64,000 bases of DNA from contig NC_089274.1 of assembly GCF_963678975.1 (NCBI RefSeq), forward strand, positions 980,001 through 1,044,000, read 5' to 3'. Of this stretch, positions 43,849-58,800 are shown one piece after another. A model generated the notes under the pieces. That model had not been told where the DNA came from. It saw only the letters and a list, made by a program, of their open reading frames with translations, and ran no database searches. Positions within the stretch are counted from its first letter, which is position 1; each line of letters begins with the position of its first letter. The stretch is from Dysidea avara. Taxonomy: Eukaryota; Porifera; Demospongiae; Dictyoceratida; Dysideidae. A program made the translations under genes and the position numbers.

Positions 43849-46800
43849 ATGGACTTGGCTGCTTATTCACGCGTACTGAAGTGTAGTACAGTAGAAGAGT
43901 TGCAGGATGTATTGTTCCAGTATAATTTGACTGTGCACTCAGCGAGGAAGGATGGGTTTTCTCTGCTGCATAGCTTCGCCTTGCTCGGATCTTATCCAAT
44001 CTGCAAGTACCTTTGTTCTAATGGTGCCCGACCAACCATTTTTTCGGTGGACAATTCAACCGTATTCCATTCAGCCGTGCGGGCCAAGGCTACCACTGAG
44101 GACGAAGAACGTGCAAATATTCTGAAACTATTTTTGGACAAAGGTGATTGTGAAATTGACTTGAATATTAAAAACTCCAATGGTTGGACGGCAATAAAGC
44201 TGGCCGCACGCCGTTCACTGGAGAAGTGTGTTGAAGTATTGTTATCTAATGGGGCAGACCCCAATATTGCTGATAATGAGAAGTTTACCGCACTACACAA
44301 TGCTGTTGCTAACGTAGACATCTTGAAGTTGTTGCTAAGCAAGTGTTCCGATGTCAACACATGTAACAACAAAGGTGAAACCCCTCTATATGCTGCAGTG
44401 GAGAAAGGCAATGTGGAGTGTGTTAATAGTTTGCTGGAACATGACGCAGACCCTAATATTGCTGATAATGAAGGTGAGTCATGTGTAGTCAAACCCTGTG
44501 TGCATTTTGGGTTAAGTTGAATTTGATGGTGTTATTTTTGTTTTGGTTTTAGAGGTAAAATTTAAAATTGTGTTGACCAATCTGTTAAATGTACAGTTGT
44601 TATGAGTTCCACTACATAACATGTTCCCACCCAATACCAAGACTATGGAATATAAGGAGCTTCATAGCGTTATATGTGGTTAGGTGTTCTGGAGTTCTCT
44701 GGTGGGTGTGTAGTCAAACTAGTAACAGTTTACTTATGACTAGTGCATAAACAAATGTACTGCATTCGCTCAATGGTTCGAAGGGTACATTATTCGAATG
44801 ACTAAGCGAAGTTCGAATTTTGCGCATGTGCAACCTGGTTATATTAACGAGCAGAAGACCGTAAGAATCCGACTACTCATTACACCATGAATATGAATAA
44901 TTTTCGTTGTGGGCAGTTCGAGATGCTAGAAAATAATGGAAGGTGGTTGTACTAGGTGTCTGACAAGTTAATTAGCTCCACCAAGAAGTGCAGTTGGGAC
45001 AAGCTGTAGAGGAAGAATATTCACTGAGTTGTGTACCACTGTAATGTCTTTTAGCAGCAGCTACATCTTGTTTTGTGTTTTCTCCAGCTGCTACATCTTT
45101 TTAAACAGATGAATAATAGTGTCAACCCAATTTGCCAAAGGGAGCCAAAACAAAAACTATAATATGTGACTATAATACACTCAAAATTATGCCACCTACA
45201 CAGTATGTAGCTAACTGTAGCTACAGCACCATACAATATTCATCAAACCTTCAAACGTTGCATTCAAACCTTTGGAGCATAAAATCAACATTATTTTGTT
45301 TATACACTACTTATGACAAGACATTTGCAGTATTGGTCGGCAATGGTAGCTCTATAACTTGTTAACCAGGTCAGTGAGGACACCCTAAATTGTGTACAGC
45401 TTGATAATACTTGTCCATGGTTCCAGTGTACACACATTTAGACCCCTTTAACTTCCCAGGTGTACCTCTGTATACCAGTGTGTATCAATGACCATACACA
45501 ATAAGATATCGAGATTGGGAGAATGGGCTGGAGCGCTGTAGGCTTAAGACCTGACCCTTAATTTGTCACGTGAGATCACGTGACCCTCCAAGATTGGGTC
45601 ATGGTAATTGTGTACCCCAACATCTATGATAAGGCTCTGGCTGGAATATTTGGTGGTATGCCCACTTACCCATACAAGCTAGTCTTCCAGAAGACTGGCA
45701 ATTACATGCCACCAAATGTACCATGGCCCCAGTCCATTCACCCACCAAAGCAATTGGACAATTGCATTTAGACTGTGCTCCAATATCAAAACTAACGTAA
45801 ACACAATGCAATGTATTCACATCCCATATGCATTAATCCTACATACATACACGCACACACACACACATGCAGTGCCATTGCATATCTCTTCCAGAGATGT
45901 TGACAGCTATAAATGAAAACACAAATTTACCTGTGTAAAAGTAGTTCCACCCTTTGTGAGTCAGTGCAGAATGATAGTGAGAACATTTATTACTGCAGCC
46001 ATGTACCAATTGTGTTACCTTCTCAGATCCTAACCCTGTCATGACTTTTGTGGGATGTCCAGTGAAGCTGAAATCAATGTGGACATTGGAAAGCTGCATG
46101 TACATGAGCCACATCTACAAGTAACTTGTACACATCTACAAGTTACACTTAAACATGCCCGATCCCACGATAAATATACTGTTCCACATTCCACAAAAGT
46201 GCCACATGAGGATGTTTGCCATCGCTGTATGCTTAGTCTCTTTAATGGGTGCCAACCTTATGCAGGATACAATAATTGTCTTCTTGGCTATATATGTTGT
46301 GAGCAAAACTCTCTACTTACCTTTTTTTTTGAAATTGAAGGATGAGCTATAGAGTTTGAGAGAATATCTTCTGTGGCTGGTGTAGCTGTGGTCACTCCAT
46401 GTCAATCTTGATTCCTAGAAATGCCAAGCAGGTAGTGGACCTCCAATTAATTTAACTGTGACTGGTCTAGTAAGATCAGGAGGCTGTAGATTGTGGACAT
46501 GCATAGTTCCTGGTCTTGCTGTGATGCTGTGTGCAGGTACCTTGCCACCAGCTGCAGTACAAAACCATCAACAGTGTCCAGTCCTTTTGCTTACTATCCG
46601 AACACTAGGTCAGACATTTTAAGGGTAGGGCAAAGGCCAACCTTGTTCATATAATTGGATTCAATACCTAGCGAATGCTGAGCTGCGAAGCCTGGGATCA
46701 TCCTGTGTACTTCTTGAATGCCAGCTTTTACTAAAGGTGTAATGGGATGTCCACCCTCACTCTATTTGGAGCAGTGGATATGGGAGCTGTCAGATCATGA

Positions 46801-49800
46801 ACATCTCAGTTACTTAGACTTATATCCCAGACAGCAGTCTGGATGCACAAGAGTCATCTGTCACGCATATAGACTGCAACATATCAAAGCAAAGTGATTG
46901 GCTATCTAGCAAGACGATAAAGAAGGTAGAAGTGTTTTTTGGGTGCAGTGCCAAAGGGTTGTCTCCTTGAGACTAATACCTAAGCAAAAGTAAACCAGAA
47001 AAATGGTAACTGATCGCTGATTTCCTTGTGTAGGAGTATAATGATAACAGGGCTCCCAAGATATATTTTTTGAGCATACTGGCAAACTGTCAGTACAACA
47101 CAGATTTAGAGTGTGTACTATTTCACCTCAGGCTGTTTAATCTAAGAAACTCTTGGTAGAGTGGTAAAAAAATATTTGTTTGCTGCTCCGTCTTTTAAAA
47201 GTAAGATGTTCTGCAACTTGAGAACAAATATAAGCTGTGTTTACCATGGGTCTAGGTGTACCCCTACGTACAGTATCCCTGTAGGGTACACCCATATCAT
47301 ACAACAAATAAATCAGTAGATACATCCCTACCATACTGCAAAGTAATCAGTAGGTACATCCCTCTAACATCAAGGGAGAATTATGACACCAGAACAGTTG
47401 CAGCTTAACTGACCTCACTTCGAAGTTTTAAGCCAAGAATACATTTCTCCAGAAATTTAATTATCACATCACAGTACTAACCATCCTGTTGATCACATCA
47501 TTGCCTTAACAGTGTCATACTCCTCTACAGAATGTATTTCTTATGCTATCTTCCATGAAATGCATGCAGTGTCTAGGTGCATTACCCGTTTGCTGGCTCC
47601 CCTATGCTGGATCTCCTTGGCTTGTGCGAGACAACAAGCATGTGGCTGTGACGTGCCAAGCCTTGTAACTAACCTGCGATAGCGCGCATACATGACTGTC
47701 AGCGGCGGAGCTGAACAAACTGCTGTAGTTGTGGCTCAGACGTAAGATATACTTGCTGCCACAATAGCATCTAAATGGCAAGCTGAAAGTGCATGCCTAC
47801 CACAGCCACATAATCTCCATGATGTCATCCTGGGATGGATGGTCTTGTTGTATGTAGCTCAGTGGAGATTGATGATAATGTTGTAGTAATACTTAGCTGC
47901 TCCCATACTTGATAAGTTCCTGTATTACACCCTGCAGCTTTAATATCAACTCAATAAAACTTTTCCAGCACTGCAAACAATTGGTGATACTGCTGCTCCT
48001 TAGCTGCCACTGCTGCCCTGTTATAGCATAGAACAGGGAGGCTGCTACATATGCTACCACCTCAAACCTGTTGTTGATACCTTCTAATGCATACCACAAT
48101 GCATAGTGACCAAGCTAACCCTATTGTTAGACACCTTGCCTGCATAGTGTTTAACCTTAGTCCCATAGACTAATGTTACTGTGGCCACCTTCAAGTTAAC
48201 ACTGTTTAATTAAACTTGTAGAAATCAGGACACCTCACTAATACAGTGCTTGAAATAAGCAGACAAAATTGCTAGGACATAGCACCTAAACTAAACTATT
48301 TTGATCAGACATTTGTAAAACTTGTTCAGACATTGAATACTTTTACCATGAAAAATTATTATATTAAGTCTGACATGCATTTGTCTGAGTCAAGTTTATA
48401 CCAATTTTGGTTGGACATAATGTCTGACCAAACTAGAACATGTTCGGACAAACACCGATTTTGGTTGGAAAATGTCAGATGTCTGACCATTATTTCAAGC
48501 ACTGCTAATAAGGACATCTCGACAACTTTAAAAATTTTATCAAAGATCCATTGTATAGAAGGTGCCACTGTAGATGTTGTTTCAGTATAATAATCAACAC
48601 TTTACAAGTTTCACTGGACCCTTTTCTGTTCTATTCACTAGTAGTATTCACACTATTGGGTACAATTTGTGATATTGTCAAGGGCGTAACCAGAAATTTA
48701 AAATAGGTGAGGCAGACTCCAGGGGCAGATCTAGGATTTTACTAAAGTGGTAGGAGTGACCACACAGTGTGCAAAGCACACTTTGCAAAATGCTTTGCAT
48801 TTTGCCTTCTAGGGGGATCTGGGGGCATGCCCCCCCCCAGAAAATTTTTAAAAATTAGGTGTTTCAAGTTTGAATCTGGAGGAAATTTTAGTCATACTAT
48901 GGTAATAATTATTGCAAAGAATGTGTACTGGAAAATTAATACAATTATTTTGTACAATAGCTGAATGTACAATAGCTTATATACCTTCATGGCCCTTGGA
49001 GTTTTGACCTGTCAAAGAAACACTTGGTTAAAGCTCAGGTGTCGACTCAGGCTGAGAAGAATGAGCAGCAGACCCTACAAGCATAAAGGGCATTACTTAA
49101 TCTATAAGGCAAAGCTATTCTCTAGATTAGTTAGTTATTACTAGCCTATTATAGCTATGCAAACTAGCATTGGTGTGGTTATAATAGAATACTTTGGAAT
49201 TGATTATAATAAAATTAATACTTAGAATTAACTAACTCAACCCATAAATGTTGCTTCTTTTGGTTGTTGTGACCATAGGCGTAGCAAGATATTTTTAGAT
49301 AGGGGGCCGGCTCTAGTTTAGTGTTGAAGAGCAAAAAAAAGTCAAAACCTACTAAGAATGGCTGCCCTCCACTAAATAATAATTTGTATCACTGATAAAG
49401 TACATAAAAAATCCCTATTCACAACTTCATAGTTTGCCACACTGCTTCTCTGATTACTGCGACTGCTTTATTAGAGTAAGTGACTGCTCTATTAGAGCAT
49501 CTCGATATTTTTTGAATTTACAATCATAAAATCACAAGGGGGCTCCAGCTTCCCTTTCCCCCCGGATTGCTACGCCTATGGTTGTAACTCACTGTGGTCC
49601 TCACTCTGATCATCCATTTTTAGTAACAAAAAAGAATCACCTAACCATTCAAAAAATTCTAATAAGTGCCAACTGTTGTTTGTAACGAAGCAGTACCGAA
49701 GGTAATCTGCTATGGATGGATTCGAACTAATTTCCATGGTAAGTTGCACTAAATAACATATAAATTGTTGTAACATTAAGTTTCAAGTATCAAAAAGTCC

Positions 49801-52800
49801 ACTACTACTAGCTAATCACTTCAATTACTAATATTTGGTGAGGCAGCTGCCTCACCTGCCTACATGGTAGGTACGCCCCTGATTGTGTACTTCAATTTGT
49901 ACATTCAAGATGTGGATTTTTTTTTGTCCCCATTACTAATTATACACAACGTATTATGCTATACAGTGAAACTTGTGTATTAAGGACACCTTGGGACCGA
50001 ACAAAAGTGTCCTGATTATCAAGGTGTCCTGATCATCAAGGTGTCCTGATTATCAAGGTGTCCTGGTTTTCCAGGTCAGATTGCATGCTAACGGAGATTT
50101 TAGGTGTCCTCATTTTCAAGTGTCCTGATTAACAGGTTCCGCTGTATGTTGTAACTCTATTCTACCACAGTGGGTCCCCTACTGAGTTTTTATGTTATTC
50201 CCTAGGGGTTTCCCCTCTGTTCCTAGCTACCAAAGATGGCAACATCAAGTTAACAGAGTTATTAGTGAAAAATGGAGCAAATGTCAATGCTCGTGGAGCC
50301 AAGCAGAACATCAGCCCATTACACTGGGCAGCTCACAAAGAGAATGATGAAATGGCATTGTTCCTTATCCAACATGGAGCAGACATTTTGTTGACAGACA
50401 ATGAACAGCGTACTCCAATATCAATGGCTTCTCCTGCCCTTGCCGAGCAGATGATTGGTAAGTAAACACCTTTTTTTGATCATTTGTAATGACTGGGTTA
50501 CCATAGCAACTGCTAAGACTTTGAATCCTGACATTGATACGACTGCTACAAATGTTGAAACAATGACATCAGGTGAGAGAGAGTACATGGACAGTTGTTA
50601 TCCTGTGTTCTTTAATGATACAGAGAATACAGTTGTACACTGCAGCTTCTTCCATGCAGTTATGATGTATTATGACATGTTATGCTGTTCACAGCTGCTG
50701 ACAAAGCTGTTGCTGCTTGCTGTGGAGGCAACGTCCATGCCCTTACAGTGTTACTGGACTCTGGAGTATCAGTGGACCACATCACTGGCGAGTCTCAGTC
50801 CACGTTACTCCACATGGCAGCCTACTGTGGACAGGTGAGTGGGCGTAGCTGTAGTCACATGATTCATCAGCTCCACCCCTTCCTTGCAGCTACCAGTAGT
50901 CGCATACCTGCTGTCAAAGGAAGCTAACATCAAAGCTGTGGACAAGGACCAAGATACCGTATTACACTTTGCTTGTATGAAAGATATCTCTCATGGCTTA
51001 CACAACCGGACATTAGAGTTGTTACTGAATACTCCAGTAAAAGCTTTGATCAATAAACCTAACAGTAAAGGGGACACACCCATAATGGTGGCAACAAGGT
51101 TTGTAACAGTCACTATCCAAATGCTGTTGTAACCAGTAGAACCAGTTGGGACCCTTACTAAGTGTCTGGATTATGCACATAAGACTCTTGTACATAAACT
51201 GTTTTTCAATAGATGCAGTTTTCCAGCTCGGGTTAAGATCCTACTCAAACACAATGCGGACATCAACATTGCCAACAAGAAGAGAGAATTGCCCCTTCAC
51301 CGAGCATGTGCTTCTACTACTAACATTGAGGTGGGTGTGGAACATGAAAGTATTCCATGCTGACCACGTAATGCCATACAGTCGGTGATGATGTTTGCAG
51401 ACCTGTCCCCCAATATTGATGTGCAAGATGAGGATGGCTGGACACCACTGATGTTTGCTGCGAAGAGTGGATCAGCCGCTGTTGTACAGTATCTCTTGCA
51501 GAGAGGAGCTAAGGCTAACAAAAGACAAGTATGTCTGTATGTGTGTTTGTTTCTTGTATAGAGAGGGAGAGTCTTGTGTGTTGGCAACTCTGTTGTTAGC
51601 ACTTTAGGTGTGGTGTGTGTGTTTGTGTGCACGCATGATACAACCTACCACTTTAAAGTGTTAGGGAGGTAGTTGGTTGTTAACACATTACACTGTTCTT
51701 GTTGCTACAGAGTGGTGGTTTCACTGCCTTGTATTTAGCAGCACAAGAGGGACACGCCTCCACTTGTTGGTACCTGTTAGAGGCCAGGGCAGACCCCAAC
51801 ATTACTGGTGGACCGCAGGACCTCGCACCTCTGCACATCGCCGCACATCACAACGCTATGGAAACTTGTAAACTATTAGTGGAATATGGAGGGAACCCAT
51901 CGCTAAAGGATGCTGATGGTGACACACCCCTGGATCTGGTGACCTCTCCTGCTCTCAAGACATTCAGTTAGTAATAGAATGTGTTGTATTAACTAGGATC
52001 ATATCTCATCACTTTTGAATAAATGCAGTGAAACCAACATAACCCCTCAAATTGACGCAAATAGAAGATTTTGGTTCCCACTGGTGTGGCCACACACATT
52101 GTTACCTCTGAACAAGGAAAGCATACAAAATATTCTTTGTCCTTTTGAGATGTTCCATGACTTTTAGGCCACACCAAATTTTATGTTTTACGGATCTGGC
52201 TGTGGCTGGTCAAGTTTTAAAAAACAACTGTGTGAAAACTGCCAAGAACAATTGTGCACTCCTGTGTATGTACAAGTAGTTATAGTAACAAAGGAACTCT
52301 AGAGGAAATGGAGCACAGAGAAGGCTTAGACCTACCACTTGTAAAGATCGATAGAACAGTTACTTACACTATTAAAATATAATTCCAGAAAATTTTTACT
52401 TTTTTTCTGCATTGCCAATTCACCAATTCCTCCCTACCCAGCATCATACTGGGACCACCTGTTTGTTTAGAGATGACCAAAACCTTGCTGTGTTTCCCTT
52501 AATTTGGAGAGTTAGGATTTTACTGTAGTGTAATGACTGTGTGTGTGTGTCTGTCTGTCTGTCTGTGTCTAGTGTGTGTATGTTAAGCCAATTTTCCAGC
52601 TGGGACATTGATGCAGGTCAAAGAGTGGGAGGGCCAACTTGTCAATGAAAGTTACTAGTGGTGTACAACAGATATAGTTACAGTATGTTAAGCCAGTTTG
52701 CCAATCCTATTAAGCTGGTTTGTCAGTCCTGTTATTAAGCTGGTTTGTCAGTCCTGTTAAGCCATTTGTTGATCCTATTAAGCTGGTTTGTCAGTCCTGT

Positions 52801-55800
52801 TATTAAGCTGGTTTGTCAGTCCTGTTAAGCCATTTGTTGATCCTATTAAGCTGGTTTGTCAGTTCTGCTATGCCAGTTTTTGTCTTCCTTCTAGTGCTAC
52901 ATGCTTACGAGAAGATGAGTGATAAGAACAGAGCGCCAACCACTGTCCGCCAAGAGTCATGTGAGCAAGTGTTTGATAATGAAGCCATAGTTGGTGACAT
53001 CACAGTTATTGACAATGATGTAACTGATGATGTCATTACTAATGTCACTGATGATGTTACTGCTAACGTCACTGATGATGTCACTGCTAACGTCACTGAT
53101 GATGTCACTGCTAACGTCACTGATGATGTCACTGCTAACGTCACTGATGATGTCACTGCTAACGTCACTGATGATGTCACTGCTAACATCACTGATAATG
53201 TCACCAATATTAGTGATGAGGTTAGTATGGATCAAATTGTACCTAACAATAGTGATACCCCACCCACTAACAATATTGCCGCACCCACTAATAATGATGA
53301 CACGCCCACTAATAATGATGATATGCCCACTAATAATGACTTACCTGATAATAATGATGATGTCACAACTAATGATGTTGTGTTAGTTACAAAGGAGCAG
53401 CAATACCTCACTAGGATCACTGAACTAGAGAGAAGTATTGAAGAGCTCACCACTAGTAATACTGAACTATTACACAAGTTATCAAAGTTGAATAATAAGT
53501 ATCAGTTGTATGAGAGTCACATGACATCACATGATGCTCTGTGCCGAGAGAGGGACCAATACAAATCGGAGAGAGATGAACTACAAAGGAAACATGACGA
53601 TTTAGTATTACATAGTTCTGTGTCTTCTTGGCAAAGTGACACTGTTGCCCCACCCCTTGCCTCTAATGGTGGTACACTTCAACTGATAAACCACAATGAT
53701 ATTACGGTAATGAGACCATTAGACCACTTCAACTTGATCAGAGTGTTTCATAGGTAAAGAACCAATAAGAGGTTAGGGTCAGTAGTTCAGCGTATAAACC
53801 AGTAAAAAGCAAGTAGTAGGTAGTTAGATGGCTTTAGTACAAAAAAACAAAAAAGTTGGTTGGACCCATGGAACATCCAATCAAGTTGAAGTCTTACAGT
53901 GATGAAACAATTACATCATTACAGTTAGGTCAGTCAGTTGCTGCTGGTAACACAATTCCCCACCTTACCACCCACACGGGTACATACCACAATATGGATG
54001 TCACCATAGCAACCATGGATTACAAGAAAACAAGTGTCTCCAGCATTAAATCAGAGCTAACTCAGTTGAGGTACATATATGGTGTTTGTGAGTGACCAGG
54101 CACATGAACACTGACCATGTAGGCATTACTAACTATTATAACCTTATGAAATAGAAATGTGTAGTCAATGAAAGTGCTGAAAAAAAATTGCATGGATGCT
54201 ATAATAAGTGAAGTTTTTAAAGGAGGAAAACTTTAATATACCACATGTTTGGTTTTTGTGTGCTTTGTCCAACATTTGATTATTGTGGTACATTATTCAG
54301 TACACTCCGATGTGGTCACTTGGTCCAGTTGTTAGCTACAGCTATTGACCAGGAGCATCACAAGATCTACTTGGTGTATGAAAATATTGGAATCACTACT
54401 CTGGACAATATGATACATCGTCATAGTAACCAATCCTTCACTTGGCAGGATAGAATGCAACTTGTAAGTTGTTTGTTACTATGACACTCAATAGTGTAAC
54501 GATATTGAGACCTCAATAACTTGTAAATGTAAGGATACAAGGGCTTATAATTTGTACTTGGGTAAATGCCATACCTCAAACAGTGGCTACACACTTTCAT
54601 TAAATAACAGTATAACCTTTGCCCTTAAATGTCAATTGCCTTGATTAAATGACTTGTTTGTCCCAACAACAACTTGCAAAGAACCCTTTCTTACAATTAA
54701 GGTTTCCTACAAGAATAATGGATTTCAAACATTAAAGTGTAAAAATAAATACTTAAACAAGGATCAGATGTGATATTTAGAATGTGAGAGCTTGGGATAA
54801 GAATTGAATGAATTCAAGTAGTATTTGTTTGTCTGTAAAAATATTGATCAACTGACCTGTACAAAGAGAAATGTTTGTTGAATTTGTTTTCAACTTCAGT
54901 TATTAGATGTTGCTGTTGCTATGGGATACCTTCACTCATGTGATCAACCCATTGGCCACTACTGCCTGTGTCCCAGTGTAATCCAGGTCAGTAATCTCTT
55001 GTTATACTATAGTATCCTAACTTGCCACTTATAGGTATGCAAGACAACCCCAAGATGGAGAGCTAGGATTGGTCATTATGTAAGTGGGGCTGTTGTGGGT
55101 GTGGCTACTAGTCTGCATGCATTATAGGGTTTGGTGAAAGTGCACAATAACCATAGCAACAGTAAGGCATCAATGAAGATTGTTCCAGTAAGTTATCCTA
55201 ATATGGTAATGATCTATAATAGCACTGATGTCATCTTAGTACATGTCTCCTGAAGTCTTACAAGGTCACCCTCATGTGAGAAACTCTGATGTATACTCAT
55301 TTGGTGAGTGTGAATTAGTGGTGAGCGACCTTAGTCCAATGGTACTGTATCATACACTACGATAGTAGTGTATAGTAGGGACCACAAAGGAGTAGGCGTG
55401 GTCCACTAATAAAGTTATCCAAAAAAATCCTCAATTTTCCCTGATGACGATGAGGCGGTATTGGTTAGGTAAAACGTAAGCCCAAAAAAGCTTTCAGATC
55501 AACCCGAAATGCTTTCAACAAGTTGCTACAGAATTTTTAAAATAGTTTATTTAACAGAATTTTCAACTAACTGACTGCCTGACTGACTGATGCCTTCAGA
55601 CAAGCGTAACTCGATAATGGCTAAGGCTACCGGCTTGATTTTTTTCACTGTTCGATGTCGCTTCGTCCCGAGAGGTACCTTTTGGCATACCGCAGTACAT
55701 ACAATGCATTCCTCTTGGACTTACTGGTGTCCTCCTTTGTGTCCCATTCATCTTTGCTGACAGCAAAAGGTGTCGATTTGGCGGTAGCATGTGATGGCTT

Positions 55801-58800
55801 CCCTTCGAAACGGAAATCGTCTGCATTTTTCATAGTGGATATTTTGATTGCAGAGGTACTTTTCAAACGATTCTTGATTCATACTGCTGTGTAACAGGTT
55901 GAACATAGTCGACAGCTTCGAAGCGTAATGGATACTTCACTTTTCAGACGATAATTAATATGATTGGGGCGCGCGACACAATTTCTTTTGGTATACATGA
56001 ATTGCAGAGGTGCTTTATGAACAGTTCTTGATACAAAATGCTGTGCAATAGGTCAGCGCCAGAACCCACGTTCCAGCCAATCACTTTTAGTGAATAATCG
56101 AGATACTCTAATAGAGCAGTCATCAAAATATACTCTAATAGAACAGTCATCGTGATACTCTAATAAAGCATTCAGTATAGAATATAGCTTATAGTCTAAG
56201 CCATGACATCTGTGTTAACTGTCTTATTACCCAGTGAGTCATCTGCATGGCACACTGCATTGAGCTAATTGATCATGCATTAGCATGCAGTTACAATCTA
56301 AGACTAAACTTTCACGTTGAGAAATTTTTGTATACATCATGAAAATTAAATTAACTACTAGCTATAATAGTCAGATATGAAACTTAATTAATTGGTAATA
56401 TAGCACAAAATTGCCATTGATGTTAACAAGAAGAGACTTTGCATGTAAAATAGCCTTCAGATGCCATTTCAAAGCATCTGTTTTCAAAAGTTTCCCTGGG
56501 GGGGGGGGGGGAGGTATGCCCCCTGACCCCCTAGCTTAGCATGCTGTGTGTGCTTAAAGCACATGTAGTTAAGTAACACACCAAAGCAGATAATCTCTGA
56601 TTTACAGATCATATTAGATCAATAAAAACTGAGTAGTGTGCATGACTATGACTTTCATTGCAGTCCATGCATGTCTGGCCGGACCACTCAAAATCTCTGG
56701 TCCCCGGCCCTGTAATGGGTTGATTATAGCTGACATTGAAGCATAATGGTGGATAGTTCACTATTCAGACGATAAGGGGCTGGGGCACGCTGCACCATTT
56801 CAGATGCGGTATGTGTGGGTTTACCAGTCATAATAAAATTATTTACAAAAAAAGTTAACAAACAAGTACTCAAAAAATTTGGAATTTTCAACTAGAGTAG
56901 GGACCATAGCACATCGATAAAAAGTACTGAAACAAGTTGGAGTAGTCCATGATATTAAATCACAGTAAAACAATAAGAAGTGTTATGTCATTGTTTTACT
57001 GTGATTTAATATCATGGACTACTCCAACTTGTTTCAGTACTTTTTATCGATGTGCTATGGTCCCTACTCTAGTTGAAAATTCCAATTTTTTTTCGTGTAC
57101 TTGTACTGGAACAAACATGTGTTTGCTACACAGTAGCTGTTGATGTGAGGAGGTGGGGGAGGCCAGTTGCAGAATCTGTGGCAGCATTAGGCACAGCTAT
57201 AATCATTTAGTTTTTGTGGAATGATTTATAGGCCTGTAATAAATATCTAGCCAAAGTTGGGCTATTTACAGTCAACAGTAAGTTGTTTTGGTAAGCTTTT
57301 TAGTGTTCATATATTTTGTAGCTAATACATTATAAACAGCCAGTGCAACACACTTGGAACACTATGCTCAGTACAGCTAGACCAATAAGGGCAGGACATG
57401 TTCAATCACTATTAGTATAGCTAGGTCATTATGTAACATGTTTGCCGTGCCTCAGTGATTAACTCTCTGGGTGCCAAGGGTTACTGTAGTGGTCTTGTGC
57501 GGCTGTGTGAATTTGTTGTTACCACTTTAACTGCTGCGTACTTTCATAGGTTAAAAACAAGGTGCTTCTTTTGATGAGTTTAGCAAATGAAACGTATAGA
57601 TTATTCTGCAAGCGAAAACTTATGGTGATATTTGCTGTTCGTCTTGGCCTTCCTTGTGTATTGATGAACTCTGTACAAAAGTGATAGCAATAAATTCTTT
57701 TCAACCATAATAGTGTATTACATCTAGTGATACTCCACTATAGTAGTGTATTATATCTAGTGATACTCCACTATAGTAGTGTATTACATCTAGTGATACT
57801 CCACTATAGTAGTGTATTACATCTAGTGATACTCCACTGATTCAGACAAAACTTGACAAAACCAGGGACAAGATTTTGAAGTCTTTGAGATTTCAAGATT
57901 TCCATAAGATCTTAATTATTGTTAACTAGTCCAGCGATCTATAACATCAGTTCAGGCTTAAGGTCCACATGATGCCCGAGGTGTTGTCACACAAATTGCT
58001 ATTTGCTGCTACTTGTTTTGTCCAAATTGGAACCAAAGCTACTGCAAGTTGTTCATTGTGTAAGTGCCTAAACTAAGCACCTCATGTTGACAGCTTACAA
58101 TTCTTATTACAGCACACTCACATGTGTATTACAGCAAAAGCATTATATAGAGTAACTATTAGTAATTAGTAACAATTAGGTACAAATTGCATTTTTATAC
58201 CTGGTGATCATAGCCGTGCTACAGAAAACGGGACAAAACAGCAAAGCCGATCCTGACACCTGGCATTACAGATCTGGCATATGTTTATTCAATTTTTGCA
58301 CAATAGTGCTTGTGGTTATTAAGGGGCATGGTTGCTGTGTTTGATCACTGTAAGGTGTGTTTGTGTTGTCCTATTGTGTAGATAGGGTGTCTAGTAACTC
58401 TTACAGTGACATAATCATTTCAAATAGTTTTGTGGCACTCCTCAAGAAAGTGGTGATAAGAAGCTTAATGCCTTGGGGTATGGTTATATCACATGACAAG
58501 CTGTATAATACAAAAATGCTCATGTTGCTTTAAGAGATATTACTGGTAGACACGATCCTGCATGATAGGAACTAGCAAATAGGCCTCAACCAATGAGGGG
58601 CGTGGTCTTATATGGTTTGTTTTTCACTGTGCTGCTCACAGCAGTCATGCGTGTACCTTACCACTAATGGACTTTATCCACAATGACATCACGAGCACAA
58701 GATGGCCGCGTTATTTGGGGTACTAATGTACAGGCGCCTATGGAGAAATTGTTTTGATCAATCATATTTCACCCGTGAAGAAAGATACTGACCAGTAGTC

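Noticed and set aside
43992..44492. 166-codon minus-strand ORF
   Set aside because: Shadow of ankyrin exon 1.
52813..52894. Upstream Met and hydrophobic stretch (MSVLLSHLLILLSWFV) as a signal peptide for exon 9
   Set aside because: It is translated tandem repeat ahead of the splice acceptor at 52894. Exon 8 joins in phase at 52895.
52905..53477. Open frames antisense or shifted to ankyrin gene exon 9
   Set aside because: Shadows of the 24-bp coding repeat. Only the plus frame reading TDDVTANV joins in phase to neighbouring exons.
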